Shown: piece by piece, positions 40,826-50,313 of the stretch | How positions within the stretch are numbered: position 1 is the first letter of the stretch | Layout: every line of letters starts with the position of its first letter | Assembly (NCBI GenBank): GCA_014360565.1 | Contig: JACIXH010000011.1 | Location: 1 to 57,095 of the forward strand | Source of the DNA: Nocardia sp. | GTDB taxonomy: Bacteria; Actinomycetota; Actinomycetes; Mycobacteriales; Mycobacteriaceae | Direction of reading: 5' to 3' | DNA length: 57,095 nt | The notes under the pieces: generated by a model | Database searches by the model: none | Told to the model about the DNA's origin: nothing | What the model saw: the letters and a program-made list of their open reading frames with translations, nothing else | Made by a program: the position numbers and the translations under genes

Positions 40826-40841
40826 ACTACATAGCTGTAGT
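40826..40841. promoter_or_regulatory. Palindromic operator candidate 1 (ACTACA-TAGC-TGTAGT)
   Basis: A perfect 6-bp inverted repeat with a 4-bp centre. It differs from the island box, since the CTAC to GTAG distance is 6, not 11, so I assign it to the adjacent HTH regulators. It lies between the XRE gene (-) and xis (+). Confidence 0.6.
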
Positions 40842-40904
40842 GCCGATAGTGTGTACTTAACTGGTTGAAACTGCGCACCAAAATGCGTACTATGACGCTG
40901 CAGC

Positions 40905-40922
40905 GACAGGTAGCTACATGTC
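40905..40922. promoter_or_regulatory. Palindromic operator candidate 2
   Basis: An 18-bp palindrome with one mismatch pair: GACA-x-GTAGCTAC-x-TGTC. It is 64 bp downstream of the first palindrome and upstream of xis. Two different palindromes suggest two regulators or one with relaxed specificity. Confidence 0.6.
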
Positions 40923-40932
40923 AGGCCCTGAT

Positions 40933-40986
40933 GTGACGCCCGTGTAGTGGAGCCTGCTCAGTACCGAGCTAGCTCACAGGCGTCAC
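40933..40986 (+). promoter_or_regulatory. Stem-loop in the xis leader
   Basis: GTGACGCCcGTG (40933-40944) pairs with CACaGGCGTCAC (40975-40986), closing a loop of about 30 nt, and ends about 30 bp before the xis start. It could be an attenuator or terminator controlling excisionase synthesis. Confidence 0.45.
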
Positions 40987-41017
40987 CCGGCTACCGCTTC
41001 AACTAAGGAAACAGGCA

Positions 41018-41254
41018 ATGGACAACACCAACGACATCTGGCTGACGAGCAAGGAAGTCGCGTTACGGCTCAAGGTCGAGGTCTGCACGCTGGACAACTG
41101 GGCCTACACCGGCACCGGTCCCGACTTCATCAAGCCGGGACGTATCCGCCGCTATGCCCTGGCCGACATCATCGCGTGGGAGGACCGACTACGGGCCGAA
41201 GCGAAACTTCGACGGCAAATCGCCCAGGCCAATGTCCGTCGTCACGTCGCCTGA
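41018..41254 (+). CDS. xis: Excisionase-like HTH protein 1
   Basis: A 78-aa protein. A MerR-type winged helix (WLTSKEVALRLKVEVCTLDNWAYTGTGPDFIKPGRIRRYALADIIAWEDRL), the usual form of small excisionases and recombination directionality factors in actinobacterial elements. AAGGAAACAGG precedes ATG at normal distance. It resembles the protein at 41920-42123. A transcriptional role is also possible. Confidence 0.8.
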   Translation: MDNTNDIWLTSKEVALRLKVEVCTLDNWAYTGTGPDFIKPGRIRRYALADIIAWEDRLRAEAKLRRQIAQANVRRHVA

Positions 41255-41395
41255 TCGCTTCCAAGCTGAGGCATCGGCGGAGGCTTGCCCGATCGACGCA
41301 GGAGCCTCGCTGACGCGTTCTTGCAAGTGGCGCACAAGCGCTACTCGGGATCTCCCGCGCAATCGTTGCCATCATCCACACAGTTCAGGTATGAA

Positions 41396-41923
41396 ATGAA
41401 AACTCACTCCGACAACAACGTTTCGATCTTCGATCCCAGTCGGCGAAGGTTGAGACCGCCCGGCACCGCCACAAGCAGACTCGTCCTCGTCGTGCCGACG
41501 TTCGAGCTGCCCCGCCATCACCCGGATGTCCTGTTTGCGGCAGTGTGCATGATTCAGGCACTCAACCCTGATGAGCTTGTCCACCGGGGAGATCCTGGCG
41601 AGCCATCGCACGTAGAAAACCGGTACCTCGAAACCCTCCGGCGGTCGTATCGCGGAGCGCTAGGTTTCCAATTCTCGCCAGGCTTGAACCTCGGTAAGTA
41701 CGACATCACCTCACTGCCGCCGATTTATGAGCTTGACGTCAACCGGATCGCGGTAGGCCAGCCTGCCGTTCTTGTCGGAATCGGACCGGGGAAGACGGCC
41801 CTTCGTGCAGCTATCGCATCCGGTCGATCAATAGTCATGGCCGCTGATCCGACGACGGCGTCCGCCAGGTGGCGTGACGGCGATGTGTGTGCGAATCGAA
41901 TCGCGAAGGAAGCGGTTTTATGA
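41396..41923 (+). CDS. Unknown protein between two excisionase-like genes
   Basis: A 175-aa protein. I do not recognise a family. N-terminal part is basic and Pro-rich (SIFDPSRRRLRPPGTATSRLVLVVPTFELPRHHPDVLFAA), with a core GFQFSPGLNLGKYDITSLPPIYELDVNRIAVGQPAVLVGIGPGKTALRAAIASGR. GIGPGKT has the look of a P-loop but is at the end of the chain and incomplete. ATG 41396 is preceded by TCAGG. Its stop overlaps the next start (ATGA). It could be a second directionality factor or an anti-repressor, by position only. Confidence 0.55.
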   Translation: MKTHSDNNVSIFDPSRRRLRPPGTATSRLVLVVPTFELPRHHPDVLFAAVCMIQALNPDELVHRGDPGEPSHVENRYLETLRRSYRGALGFQFSPGLNLGKYDITSLPPIYELDVNRIAVGQPAVLVGIGPGKTALRAAIASGRSIVMAADPTTASARWRDGDVCANRIAKEAVL

Positions 41924-42123
41924 CCGCCGATGAGGTGTGGCTCACCACCGAAGATCTTTCCCGGCGGTTTCAGGTCCCAGTGAAGACGATATCCGTATGG
42001 GCATCAGCCGGAAAAGGTCCTCGCTACATAAAGGTCGGCCGGTACAGGCGATATCGGCTGAGTGACATCGAAGAGTGGGAGCAGGATCTCCTAAAAACCA
42101 GCCGCACTCGGCGAGCTGCATAA
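41920..42123 (+). CDS. Excisionase-like HTH protein 2
   Basis: A 67-aa protein. VWLTTEDLSRRFQVPVKTISVWASAGKGPRYIKVGRYRRYRLSDIEEWEQDLL has the same winged-helix layout as the protein at 41018, but low identity. The start overlaps the unknown gene by ATGA. A terminator hairpin follows at 42153-42193, so it ends the xis transcription unit. Having two such proteins is uncommon. Confidence 0.75.
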   Translation: MTADEVWLTTEDLSRRFQVPVKTISVWASAGKGPRYIKVGRYRRYRLSDIEEWEQDLLKTSRTRRAA

Positions 42124-42152
42124 GGAAACTCGTTCTCGGTTGAGACCGGAAA

Positions 42153-42193
42153 CTCCGACCCCCCTACGACGATAGGTCTACGGGGGGTCGGAG
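42153..42193 (+). terminator. Intrinsic-type terminator between xis unit and integrase
   Basis: Arms CTCCGACCCCCC (42153-42164) and GGGGGGTCGGAG (42182-42193), 12 bp with a 17-nt loop. It separates the excisionase genes from the integrase. Confidence 0.85.
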
Positions 42194-42323
42194 CGCGTAC
42201 GCAGGGCGAGGTTCAGCTATCTGTCGGCTAATTTTTCTCGGTAGACGGATGTTCGGTTGGCAATCAATAGTTTGCTGCGCCTCGGTCCAGGGGAGGCGCG
42301 GAAGATAATTCGATCCAGAGAGC

Positions 42324-43547
42324 GTGGAGATGGCAAGTATCCAGGTCCGTGAAATCATGATGGGCCCGCGGGGTGGCCCAAAGAAGAAGGTAAAGCGGTA
42401 CATCGTTCGTTGGGAGGATCAGAACGGGATACCTGACTCGAAAACCTTCGACAAGCGTGGTCGTTTTGATATTCCGGACACGGCCGAGTACTTCAAGAGC
42501 AAGATCGAGGCGAAGCTTCGTGACGGTGAGTATGTTAATCCCGACCTCGGCAAGCAGAATATTAAGTCGTATGCCGAGAAATGGCGAGACCGTGCCCGTA
42601 AGGATGGAACGTTTAAGGCTCGGCAGCAGTTCATCAACAACCTGGGGCCTCTCGCAAAGCTCGGCCTGGCGCAGATTCAACGCAGTGATATCCGTGACTG
42701 GACTGACTTACTCCTCACCGGGCGACCATGGTGTAAGGGAAAGTCGGTCCAGCTCTCGACTGCCTCGTTGTACCTCCAGCATCTGACGACTCTTCTGCAA
42801 ATCGCAGTGGACGATGAGCTGATTGTCAAGAATGCGGCCAGGAAGTTCAGGCTCGACGGGGATGACTACGAAGAGGGGCTGAAAGGCCCGACTGCTACAG
42901 AGCTCCTCACGCCACAGCTCATCAGTCGCGTTCGGGAACACGCCTCCGAGACCGTCTCCATCATGATCCTGCTGAGCGCGCTGACTGGCCTGCGGGTCAG
43001 CGAAGTCGCTGGCCTCCGCGTCCAGGACGTGAACTTCGTGCGGCGAGAGCTCAACGTGGTCCAGCAGGCTGCACGCAGCCCCAAAAAGGAACCGATCACG
43101 CCCAAGACAAAGTCGTCGCGCCGCACCATCCCGCTGTCCAAGTCGGCTGTGGAAACCCTCGCCGCCTACCTCGCCGACGATGCCCACAGCCGTGGTCCCG
43201 GCGAATTGATCTTCGCCGCGCCGCGAGGTGGTCGCTGGTATGCCACCTTGCTCGGTGGCAACTTCCGTCGAGCGTGTGACAAAGCAGGGCTCGGGACGGG
43301 CTGGTCATGGCACGACCTGCGCCACTATTTCGCGTCGCGGCTAATCTTCAAGGGCCGTGATGTAAAGACGGTCAGCGAACTCCTAGGACACTCCTCTCCG
43401 AATATGACCTGGAAGGTTTACGTCCACCTGTGGCCCGGCCAGGAAGATGCTCTGAGGGAAGACATGGACGAAGCGCTCCAGGACATTACTGCGAAGCGAT
43501 GGGATGAGAATGGGATGGCATCAGACCTGCGGGCAGAGGCTGCCTAG
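42324..43547 (+). CDS. int: Tyrosine recombinase (integrase)
   Basis: A 407-aa protein. N-terminal arm-binding and core-binding parts (residues 1-180), catalytic domain after that. Active-site residues visible: Arg in [10 protein letters not shown], Lys-containing beta hairpin near SRRTIPLSK, HxxR in [10 protein letters not shown], His in [14 protein letters not shown] and nucleophile Tyr at the end of that motif. It catalyses integration and excision of the element. GTG 42324 and ATG 42330 are both possible starts. Its stop is 50 bp from lepA. Confidence 0.93.
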   Translation: MEMASIQVREIMMGPRGGPKKKVKRYIVRWEDQNGIPDSKTFDKRGRFDIPDTAEYFKSKIEAKLRDGEYVNPDLGKQNIKSYAEKWRDRARKDGTFKARQQFINNLGPLAKLGLAQIQRSDIRDWTDLLLTGRPWCKGKSVQLSTASLYLQHLTTLLQIAVDDELIVKNAARKFRLDGDDYEEGLKGPTATELLTPQLISRVREHASETVSIMILLSALTGLRVSEVAGLRVQDVNFVRRELNVVQQAARSPKKEPITPKTKSSRRTIPLSKSAVETLAAYLADDAHSRGPGELIFAAPRGGRWYATLLGGNFRRACDKAGLGTGWSWHDLRHYFASRLIFKGRDVKTVSELLGHSSPNMTWKVYVHLWPGQEDALREDMDEALQDITAKRWDENGMASDLRAEAA

Positions 43548-43597
43548 CCTCGTGGGATCATGGACAACGCCGAATCCCACTTGTGACCAGGAGACCC

Positions 43598-45433
43598 GTG
43601 CCTAGCTTTGTCGACACGACGTTCACCGATCCGTCCCGGATCCGGAACTTCTGCATCATCGCCCACATCGACCACGGCAAGTCGACCCTGGCCGATCGGA
43701 TGTTGCAGCTGACCGGTGTGGTCGAGGCGCGGGCGATGCGCGCCCAGTACCTGGACCGGATGGACATCGAGCGCGAGCGCGGCATCACGATCAAGGCGCA
43801 GAACGTGCGTTTGCCGTGGCAGGTCGACGACACCGAATACGTCTTGCACATGATCGACACTCCGGGCCACGTCGACTTCACCTACGAGGTGTCCCGCGCG
43901 CTCGAAGCCTGTGAGGGCGCGATCCTGCTGGTCGACGCCGCGCAGGGCATCGAGGCGCAGACGCTGGCGAACCTGTACCTCGCCCTGGAGAAGGATCTCA
44001 CGATCATTCCCGTGCTGAACAAGATCGACCTGCCCGCCGCAGATCCCGATCGCTATGCGGCCGAGATCGCCCACATCGTCGGCTGCGAGCCCGATGACGT
44101 GCTGCGGGTCTCGGGCAAGACCGGTGTCGGCGTCAAAGAACTGCTGGACAGGGTGATCGAGGCCGTTCCCCCTCCGGTGGGCGATGCCGACGCACCCGCC
44201 CGCGCGATGATCTTCGACTCGGTCTACGACACCTACCGCGGCGTGGTCACCTACATCCGCGTGGTCGACGGCAAGATCTCCCCGCGCGAGAAGATCAAGA
44301 TGATGTCGACCGGTGCGACCCACGAGCTCCTCGAGGTCGGCATCGTCTCGCCTGAACCCAAGCCCACCCAGGGCCTCGGCGTCGGCGAGGTCGGCTACCT
44401 GATCACCGGCGTGAAGGATGTTCGGCAGTCGAAGGTCGGCGATACCGTCACCAGCGCCCGCAACGGTGCCGCCGAAGCCCTCACCGGCTACCGCGAGCCG
44501 CGCCCGATGGTCTACTCCGGTCTGTACCCCGTCGACGGGTCCGACTACCCGGACTTGCGCGACGCGCTGGACAAGCTGCAGCTCAACGATGCCGCGCTCA
44601 CCTACGAGCCGGAAACCTCGGTGGCGCTCGGCTTCGGTTTCCGCTGCGGCTTCCTGGGCCTGCTGCACATGGAGATCACCCGCGAGCGGTTGCAGCGCGA
44701 GTTCGGCCTCGAGCTCATCTCCACCGCGCCCAACGTGGTGTACCGGGTGGAGATGGAGGACGGCACCGAACACGTCGTCACCAACCCCTCGTACTGGCCC
44801 GAGGGCAAGTCGCGGCACGTGTACGAGCCGATCGTGAAGTGCACCGTCATCTCGCCGAGTGAGTTCATCGGCTCGATCATGGAGCTGTGTCAGCAGCGGC
44901 GTGGCGAGCTGGGCGGCATGGATTACCTGTCCGAGACCCGCGTCGAGTTGCGCTACACCATGCCGATGGCCGAGATCATCTTCGACTTCTTCGACCTGCT
45001 GAAGTCGCGTACGCGCGGCTACGCCAGCCTCGACTACGAAGAGTCGGGCGAGCAGGAAGCCGACCTGGTGAAGGTCGACATCTTGCTGCAGGGCGAGGCG
45101 GTCGACGCGTTCAGCGCGATCGTGCACCGTGACGCCGCGCAGGCCTACGGCCACAAGATGACGAGCAAGCTGCGCGAACTGATCCCGCGTCAGCAGTTCG
45201 AGGTGCCGATCCAGGCCGCGATCGGCGCGAAGATCATTGCCCGCGAGAACATTCGCGCGATCCGCAAGGACGTCCTGGCCAAGTGCTACGGCGGCGATAT
45301 CAGCCGCAAGCGCAAGCTGCTCGAGAAGCAGAAGGAGGGCAAGAAGCGCATGAAGACCATCGGTCGCGTGGAGGTCCCTCAGGAAGCCTTCGTGGCGGCG
45401 CTGTCCTCGGACTCGGACAAGCCCAAGAAGTAG
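43598..45433 (+). CDS. lepA: Elongation factor 4 (ribosome back-translocase)
   Basis: A 611-aa protein. G1 loop [10 protein letters not shown]3 DTPGH, G4 NKID, then domains II, III/V and the characteristic C-terminal domain ending [22 protein letters not shown]. Sequence is very close to mycobacterial LepA. GTG 43598 follows AGGAG at 4-5 nt. It is a core gene and marks the right edge of the mobile element. The native promoter must be in the 50 bp that separate it from the integrase, or lepA now depends on element transcription. Confidence 0.98.
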   Translation: MPSFVDTTFTDPSRIRNFCIIAHIDHGKSTLADRMLQLTGVVEARAMRAQYLDRMDIERERGITIKAQNVRLPWQVDDTEYVLHMIDTPGHVDFTYEVSRALEACEGAILLVDAAQGIEAQTLANLYLALEKDLTIIPVLNKIDLPAADPDRYAAEIAHIVGCEPDDVLRVSGKTGVGVKELLDRVIEAVPPPVGDADAPARAMIFDSVYDTYRGVVTYIRVVDGKISPREKIKMMSTGATHELLEVGIVSPEPKPTQGLGVGEVGYLITGVKDVRQSKVGDTVTSARNGAAEALTGYREPRPMVYSGLYPVDGSDYPDLRDALDKLQLNDAALTYEPETSVALGFGFRCGFLGLLHMEITRERLQREFGLELISTAPNVVYRVEMEDGTEHVVTNPSYWPEGKSRHVYEPIVKCTVISPSEFIGSIMELCQQRRGELGGMDYLSETRVELRYTMPMAEIIFDFFDLLKSRTRGYASLDYEESGEQEADLVKVDILLQGEAVDAFSAIVHRDAAQAYGHKMTSKLRELIPRQQFEVPIQAAIGAKIIARENIRAIRKDVLAKCYGGDISRKRKLLEKQKEGKKRMKTIGRVEVPQEAFVAALSSDSDKPKK

Positions 45434-45451
45434 TTCGAACCCCAGCAGTGA

Positions 45452-45481
45452 CTCAGGCGCCGGTGCCCACCGGCGCCTGAG
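45452..45481. terminator. Bidirectional terminator between lepA and the kinase gene
   Basis: A 12-14 bp inverted repeat (arms begin CTCAGGCGCCGG and end CCGGCGCCTGAG), 18 bp after lepA. It overlaps the 3' end of the histidine kinase gene (stop at 45453-45455). Confidence 0.85.
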
Positions 45482-46727
45482 CTATTTCTACGCGCAGTCG
45501 CACTCCACCCTGTGGGCTGCGCGCGAGTTCGGCTGTGCCCGAATGCAATGCGGCCTGCTGGCGGACCAGCGCGAGGCCGAGCCCGGAGCCCGGCGAGCCG
45601 GGCCGCTTGGCGAATCGGTCGAAGGCAGTGGGGGACAGGGTTTCCGGGATACCCACGCCGTTGTCGTCGATGGTGATCTCGACGCGATCGTCGGTGAGCT
45701 GTGCCGCCACGGCGACTTCGGTGGCTCGGCCGTGCAGCACCGCGTTGGCCACCGCGTTGGTGACGATCAGCATGATGCCGCCGGGCAACCCGTGAACCGG
45801 CACCGGCTCGCACGCGGTCAGGGTGATGTCGACTCCGGGATCGGCGCGGCGCGCGTTCTGCACCGCCCGGTCGAGGGTTTCGCACAGGTCGAACGGCTCG
45901 AAGGCGCCCTGATCGGTGAGTTCGCCGACCGCGAGACGCTCCAGATCCGTGAGGGTCCGCTCGATCTGGCCTTCGGCGGCGAGCACGTCGGCGAGGACGG
46001 CGCCGCGCTGGTCGGCGGGTAGTTCGGTGCCCGCGAGCACTTGCAGGTCGGTGCGCATGGCGGTGAGCGGGGTGCGTAGTTCGTGGGCGCACACCGCGGC
46101 GAAGTCGCGGGCACTGGCCAGCGCCTGGCGGGTCTCGCCGTGCGAGGTCTCGAGACGCGCCAGCATCCGGTTGATCGCATCGGAGAGTTCCTCGGCCTCC
46201 CGTGCGCCACGCCCTGACAGTGGCGGCAGCTCGTCGAGGGTGTCGATTTCGTGCGTGGCATCGGCGAGCCGGCGCAGGGGGCGGGCGGCGAATCCGGCCA
46301 GCACCCAACCCAATCCGGCCGCGATGAGCACACCCGCCACCCCGATGCCGAGCCCGATCAGCTGACTGCGGGTGATGGCGGCGTCGACGAGTTCACGGTC
46401 GGGGGCGAGCCGGACCACCAGACCCGGCGCGCCCTGGACCGGTGCGAGGGCCTCGTCCGCTGGGCCGGGCACCACGATCGTGTGCTCACGCGGGAAGAAT
46501 TCGGGGAAAGCGGGACCGGCTTCCGACTCGACGGGCGGGCCCGACGGTGTGCCGTCGAATCGTTGCGCGACCTGCACGCGCATGCTGGACACGGTTCGAT
46601 CGAGCTGGCTCGTCCCGGTCAACTTCAGCAGGGCGCCATAGGTGAAGCCGAGCGTGACCGCCACCAGCGCGGCCACCACGGCGGACACCAGGGCGACCCG
46701 GAAGCGCAACGACCGCGAGGCCTTCAC
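45453..46727 (-). CDS. prrB: PrrB-like sensor histidine kinase
   Basis: A 424-aa protein. Two membrane helices (about 10-30 and 150-172) flank an outer sensor domain. A HAMP segment follows ([25 protein letters not shown]), then the HisKA box with phosphorylated His in [22 protein letters not shown], and the HATPase N box and G boxes ([27 protein letters not shown]). GTG 46727 overlaps the regulator stop (GTGA). Motifs match M. tuberculosis PrrB ([26 protein letters not shown]). It would phosphorylate the partner regulator; signal unknown. Confidence 0.88.
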   Translation of the reverse strand: MKASRSLRFRVALVSAVVAALVAVTLGFTYGALLKLTGTSQLDRTVSSMRVQVAQRFDGTPSGPPVESEAGPAFPEFFPREHTIVVPGPADEALAPVQGAPGLVVRLAPDRELVDAAITRSQLIGLGIGVAGVLIAAGLGWVLAGFAARPLRRLADATHEIDTLDELPPLSGRGAREAEELSDAINRMLARLETSHGETRQALASARDFAAVCAHELRTPLTAMRTDLQVLAGTELPADQRGAVLADVLAAEGQIERTLTDLERLAVGELTDQGAFEPFDLCETLDRAVQNARRADPGVDITLTACEPVPVHGLPGGIMLIVTNAVANAVLHGRATEVAVAAQLTDDRVEITIDDNGVGIPETLSPTAFDRFAKRPGSPGSGLGLALVRQQAALHSGTAELARSPQGGVRLRVEIAQAPVGTGA

Positions 46728-47416
46728 GGCTGGTCCCGCAGCACGAACCCGACCCCGCGCACGGTGTGCACCACCCGCGCGACACCATCGGCCTCCAGCT
46801 TGCGTCGCAGATACGAGACGAACACATCGACCACATTGGTATCGGTGTTGAAGTCGTAACCCCACACCGTCGACAGGATCTGCTCGCGCCCGAGCACGAT
46901 CCCGGCATTGCGCGCCAGCATCGCGAGCAGCTCGAACTCCCGCTTGGTGAGCTCGACCGGCGCCGAACCCGCGTGTACCCGATGGCCGATCAGATCGATC
47001 ACCACCGCGCCCACCTGGATCGTGGCGGTCGACGAGGCGGGGGTGACCGGTCTGCGCCGCAACAGTGCGTGCAGCCGCGCCACCAGCTCGCCCAGATCGA
47101 ACGGTTTCGTCAGATAGTCGTCGGCGCCACGCTCGAGCGCGGCGATCCGGTCGGTGACCGCACTGCGCGCGCTGAGTACACAGATGGGGATGTCGTTGCC
47201 CATCGCGCGCAGGGCGGTGACCACGCCGACCCCGTCGAGTTCGGGCATGTTCACATCGAGCACCATGGCGGCGGGTGCGGCCGAACCCACCAGCGTGAGC
47301 GCGCGGGCTCCATCGGGTGCGGTGATCACCTCGAAGCCCGAGAGTTCGAGCCCGCGCCGCAGTGACGCGAGCACGCGGACCTCGTCGTCGACGACCAAGA
47401 TCTGCTGTCCCGTCAT
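46724..47416 (-). CDS. prrA: PrrA-like OmpR-family response regulator
   Basis: A 230-aa protein. Receiver domain with acidic pocket DDE and phospho-acceptor Asp in [11 protein letters not shown], Thr/Ser in CVLSARS, Lys in LTKPFDL. OmpR-type winged helix at 130-230 ending [18 protein letters not shown] and [12 protein letters not shown]. The sequence is strikingly close to mycobacterial PrrA ([21 protein letters not shown], [17 protein letters not shown]). The ATG is upstream of the kinase in a two-gene operon. Confidence 0.92.
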   Translation of the reverse strand: MTGQQILVVDDEVRVLASLRRGLELSGFEVITAPDGARALTLVGSAAPAAMVLDVNMPELDGVGVVTALRAMGNDIPICVLSARSAVTDRIAALERGADDYLTKPFDLGELVARLHALLRRRPVTPASSTATIQVGAVVIDLIGHRVHAGSAPVELTKREFELLAMLARNAGIVLGREQILSTVWGYDFNTDTNVVDVFVSYLRRKLEADGVARVVHTVRGVGFVLRDQP

Positions 47417-47451
47417 GCGCTCACCCTAGTGTTGTCCGTTGTTGTCGCTGG

Positions 47452-47907
47452 TCAGAAGGGTCGTGCGGGCTCAGTGGCGGCCGAGCCGCTACTCGGTGCC
47501 TGCGCGGTCTGCATGAACCCGCCGGGGGCAGGGACGACGACGGTGTGTTGGCCGTCGGGGGTGATCCGGGTGCACTCGACCGTGCCGTCCACCCTCGGCC
47601 CGCCATCGCCCGGCGCGGGCACGGCGGGAACCGCGTGTCCCCGGCCCGGTTCGACGGGAACGGCACGGCGCAGATCGACGCCCGGTTCGCCGGGAACCAC
47701 GCGCTGGAATCGGACGTCCGGCCCGCCCGGCAGCGCGGGAAGGTTCGGCGCGTCACCGCCCGGTGCGAGGCAGACGATCGTCGAGCGCTCGCCGCCGTGC
47801 GCTCCCGGATCGGCGGCCGCGGTGCCTGCCGCCGTGGCGGTGATCACGGCGGCGCCGCCGAGCAGAGCGAGCGCCGTGCTGCGATTGCGGGTCGAGAATA
47901 CGGTCAT
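47452..47907 (-). CDS. Small secreted protein of unknown function
   Basis: A 151-aa protein. A clear Sec signal (residues 1-34, RNRSTALALLGGAAVITATAAGTAAADP) precedes a mature domain with two Cys (TIVCLAP, VECTRI) and beta-rich, Pro-rich sequence. No family recognised. It lies upstream of prrA on the same strand (35 bp), so it may be co-transcribed with it. An upstream start at 48162 is rejected because it would bury the signal. Confidence 0.7.
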   Translation of the reverse strand: MTVFSTRNRSTALALLGGAAVITATAAGTAAADPGAHGGERSTIVCLAPGGDAPNLPALPGGPDVRFQRVVPGEPGVDLRRAVPVEPGRGHAVPAVPAPGDGGPRVDGTVECTRITPDGQHTVVVPAPGGFMQTAQAPSSGSAATEPARPF

Positions 47908-48181
47908 GGTCGGGCTCCTGACTGGTGTTTTCACCGGCCCCTCGGCCGGTGAGCCCGACGTTATGGCGCCGAACTTCACGCCGTGTTGAGCAATCGTTAG
48001 AGTTCTCTTGGATCTGCGGCGCCCCTGGTTCCCCCGGCTCGCCGAAAGATGTTGTTCGCCATAAGGTGAGTTAGCAACCGGCCTGCACGAAATGACAGGT
48101 CGGCGTCCGGAAAATAGTGTTGGATGGGCCTCACTTCGCCGCTGCTCGTGGTGGGGGACCACAGCGAGTGTTGGAGCTTCG

Positions 48182-50269
48182 ATGACGCGTGATCTGCCTT
48201 TCGATGACGGTGCCGCGCGCGCAGACGGGCCGGAGGGGTCCGATGTGGCCTACCGGATCGCCAACGGCGTAGCCAGGGTGGCCAGGGCAGGCGCCTATGT
48301 CACCGGTGGCGCGCTGGTCGCCGCCAACGGAACCGCACGCGAGCCGGGTACCAGCAACGCCGACAGCCGCTACGCGGGCTGGTCGCAGCAGACCGTCCCC
48401 GCCGATCCCAGCCCGGACGCACCGAGTCCGATCGTGACCTTCCCCGATCTGGCCGTCGAGCCCGAGCCCGCGCCAGTGGTACCGCCCTCGCCGTTCGTCC
48501 TTCCGGATCGTGACATCGTGATGGTCGCGCAGCCCGACGAAACCGACCGGCGCCCAGAGATTCCCGGTTCCGACGGCGATCGTGAGATGCGGATCCCCGG
48601 CAGCGACCAGCCCTCCAGCGGCATCGGCATTCCGGGCTACGGGGGGAACACGCCGGGCCACACCGACAGCCCCTACCCGCCGCCCGGCACGAGCCCGGAA
48701 TCCGGCTTCGACCTCCCCGGGTTCGAGGGTCTGCCCGGCCATGGGGATCGCCCGGGCTTCGACATCCCGGGCACCGGCGGCAACCTGCCCGGTTTCGACC
48801 TGCCGGGCACGGGCGGCAGCCTGCCCGGTCTCGACGGTATGCCGGGCGGTGGCATCGGCATACCGGGTTACGGCGGTCTGCCGGGTCAGGGTTTCGGCAT
48901 CCCCGGTTATGACAGCGTCGGGATGCCCGGTGCCGATCTGGCCGGTCCCAACGCGCCCGACGGCATGTTCAACGGCATCGGCGACCTCGACGGCGTCTTC
49001 GACGGTGTCGGGGGCATGTTCGACGGGGTCGGGGCGATGGTGACCACCGACTGGCAGGTCGACGTGCACGTCGGCCTGGACGGAGTGTGGGCGACCTCGC
49101 AGATGAAGGTCGACGTGCAGGTCGGCCGAGTCGGCGATCAGCTCGACGACTACGGCCAGTGGCTGGGTAACAACATCAAGGTCCCCGGTGACACGACGGG
49201 CACCACGCCGACCGGTTCCGGCCTGGGCAACTCGTCTTCCGGTACCGGGCTCGGTACCTCGTCGTCGGGCGCGCCCGGTCTGCCCGGCTCGTCGTCACCC
49301 GGCGTGGCGCTGCCCGGTACGCAGGCCCCGGCCCCCGCGACGACGGCCCCCGCGCCCGCGATCGCGGCTCCCGCTCCGGTGGCGGCGACTCCGTTCGCAC
49401 CGGCTCCCGCGCCCGCCCCGGCCCCGATCGCGCCGGTGCCCGCGCCGCCTGTACCCGCGGCCATCGCGCCCGTCGCCACGAACCCGGTAGCCAGCACGCC
49501 TTTGCAGACCACTATCCAGCCGGACTTCGCGTCCACCCCGATCGCGAACGTGCTCGGCCCCGCGGCAGTATCGCCGCTGACCGCGCCCGCCGCCTCGGTG
49601 CCCGCCCTGTTCACCTCCACCGCGCCGACGAAACCCGTTGTGCTACCCGAAGTCTCAGGCGGAAGCGCTACCCCGACAACCGCGCCGGTGACCGCTCCGT
49701 CCACAGCTGCGACCATCGACATCGACACCCCGACCACGGTGAAGCTGCCGCCCACGGGCACCGTCACGGTTCCCACCGTGCCCGACATCACCACGGCGCC
49801 GATCACCGTCGCGCCGACCGGTCCGGCCAAGCCGACCACTCCCGACGACGACCTCACCACCAAACCGGGCACCGGCGGCGTGACCACACCCTCGACACCC
49901 TCGACCGGCGCAGGCACCCCGACCGTCGATGTGCCCAGCCAGACCGCGCCCCACACGACCGTGCCGGTGCCCACGCAGCAGCCGACCGCGCCCACGCAGC
50001 AGCCCACCATCGATCAGCCGACCAAGCAGCCGACCGTCGACATCGATCCGCCCACGGTCGTCACCCCACCGCCGGTGACCGTGCAGCCCACTCTGGCGCC
50101 GGTGAAACCCCCGGTCATCGAGACCAAGCCGATTGCCGCCGAGTTCGACCAGCACGCCGGCGGCTACCATGGCGTTTCGGCCGGCTTGTTCGATACGGGT
50201 CTCGGTGGCGGCGATCTGCTCGCCGGCGCGTTTCCCGGCGAGCACCACGGGTATGACTTCGTGGTCTGA
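48182..50269 (+). CDS. IniB-like Gly/Pro-rich repetitive protein
   Basis: A 695-aa protein. A short N-terminal region is followed by about six Gly/Pro-rich repeats of about 13 residues (GIPGYGG, GFDLPGF, GFDIPGTGG and the like, 170-260). A small central domain (MVTTDWQVDVHVGLDGVWATSQMKVDVQV) follows, then a very long Ala/Pro/Thr-rich tail. In mycobacteria the iniBAC operon begins with a Gly/Ala-rich protein followed by dynamin-like GTPases; the gene order here is the same, though the known IniB N-terminal domain is not recognisable. There is no signal peptide. Function unknown; a scaffold for the membrane-remodelling GTPase is possible. Confidence 0.6.
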   Translation: MTRDLPFDDGAARADGPEGSDVAYRIANGVARVARAGAYVTGGALVAANGTAREPGTSNADSRYAGWSQQTVPADPSPDAPSPIVTFPDLAVEPEPAPVVPPSPFVLPDRDIVMVAQPDETDRRPEIPGSDGDREMRIPGSDQPSSGIGIPGYGGNTPGHTDSPYPPPGTSPESGFDLPGFEGLPGHGDRPGFDIPGTGGNLPGFDLPGTGGSLPGLDGMPGGGIGIPGYGGLPGQGFGIPGYDSVGMPGADLAGPNAPDGMFNGIGDLDGVFDGVGGMFDGVGAMVTTDWQVDVHVGLDGVWATSQMKVDVQVGRVGDQLDDYGQWLGNNIKVPGDTTGTTPTGSGLGNSSSGTGLGTSSSGAPGLPGSSSPGVALPGTQAPAPATTAPAPAIAAPAPVAATPFAPAPAPAPAPIAPVPAPPVPAAIAPVATNPVASTPLQTTIQPDFASTPIANVLGPAAVSPLTAPAASVPALFTSTAPTKPVVLPEVSGGSATPTTAPVTAPSTAATIDIDTPTTVKLPPTGTVTVPTVPDITTAPITVAPTGPAKPTTPDDDLTTKPGTGGVTTPSTPSTGAGTPTVDVPSQTAPHTTVPVPTQQPTAPTQQPTIDQPTKQPTVDIDPPTVVTPPPVTVQPTLAPVKPPVIETKPIAAEFDQHAGGYHGVSAGLFDTGLGGGDLLAGAFPGEHHGYDFVV

Positions 50270-50313
50270 CACGTCGATTTCGGCCGTGTTGATGCGACGA
50301 GAGTGAGGAACAG

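Larger units (their letters stand above)
1..43547. mobile_element. Integrative and conjugative element, partial (left end outside window)
   Basis: A tyrosine recombinase gene (42324-43547) lies 50 bp from core gene lepA. Before it come excisionase-like HTH genes, a P450 module, a VirB/Tra conjugation block and a copper-resistance island. None of the content from position 1 to 43,547 shows the core gene order that follows lepA. The right boundary is placed between 43,547 and 43,598. I see no tRNA gene and no second copy of the right-end sequence, so the left attachment site should lie upstream of position 1. The copper island could also be a separate insertion next to a smaller element. No relaxase gene is seen, so it is either outside the window or absent. 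Confidence 0.6.

Noticed and set aside
40826-40841. Further BlaI-type box near xis
   Set aside because: CTAC and GTAG are 6 bp apart, not 11, so I assign it to the adjacent HTH regulators instead.
43544-45154. Long minus-strand open frame of over 500 codons opposite lepA
   Set aside because: lepA is unmistakable on the other strand; the antisense frame is a by-product of high GC codon bias and has no domain.
48620-48920. Regular repeats that could suggest a CRISPR or DNA repeat array
   Set aside because: Period follows a Gly/Pro protein repeat of about 13 residues in the IniB-like gene; there are no identical repeats with unique spacers.
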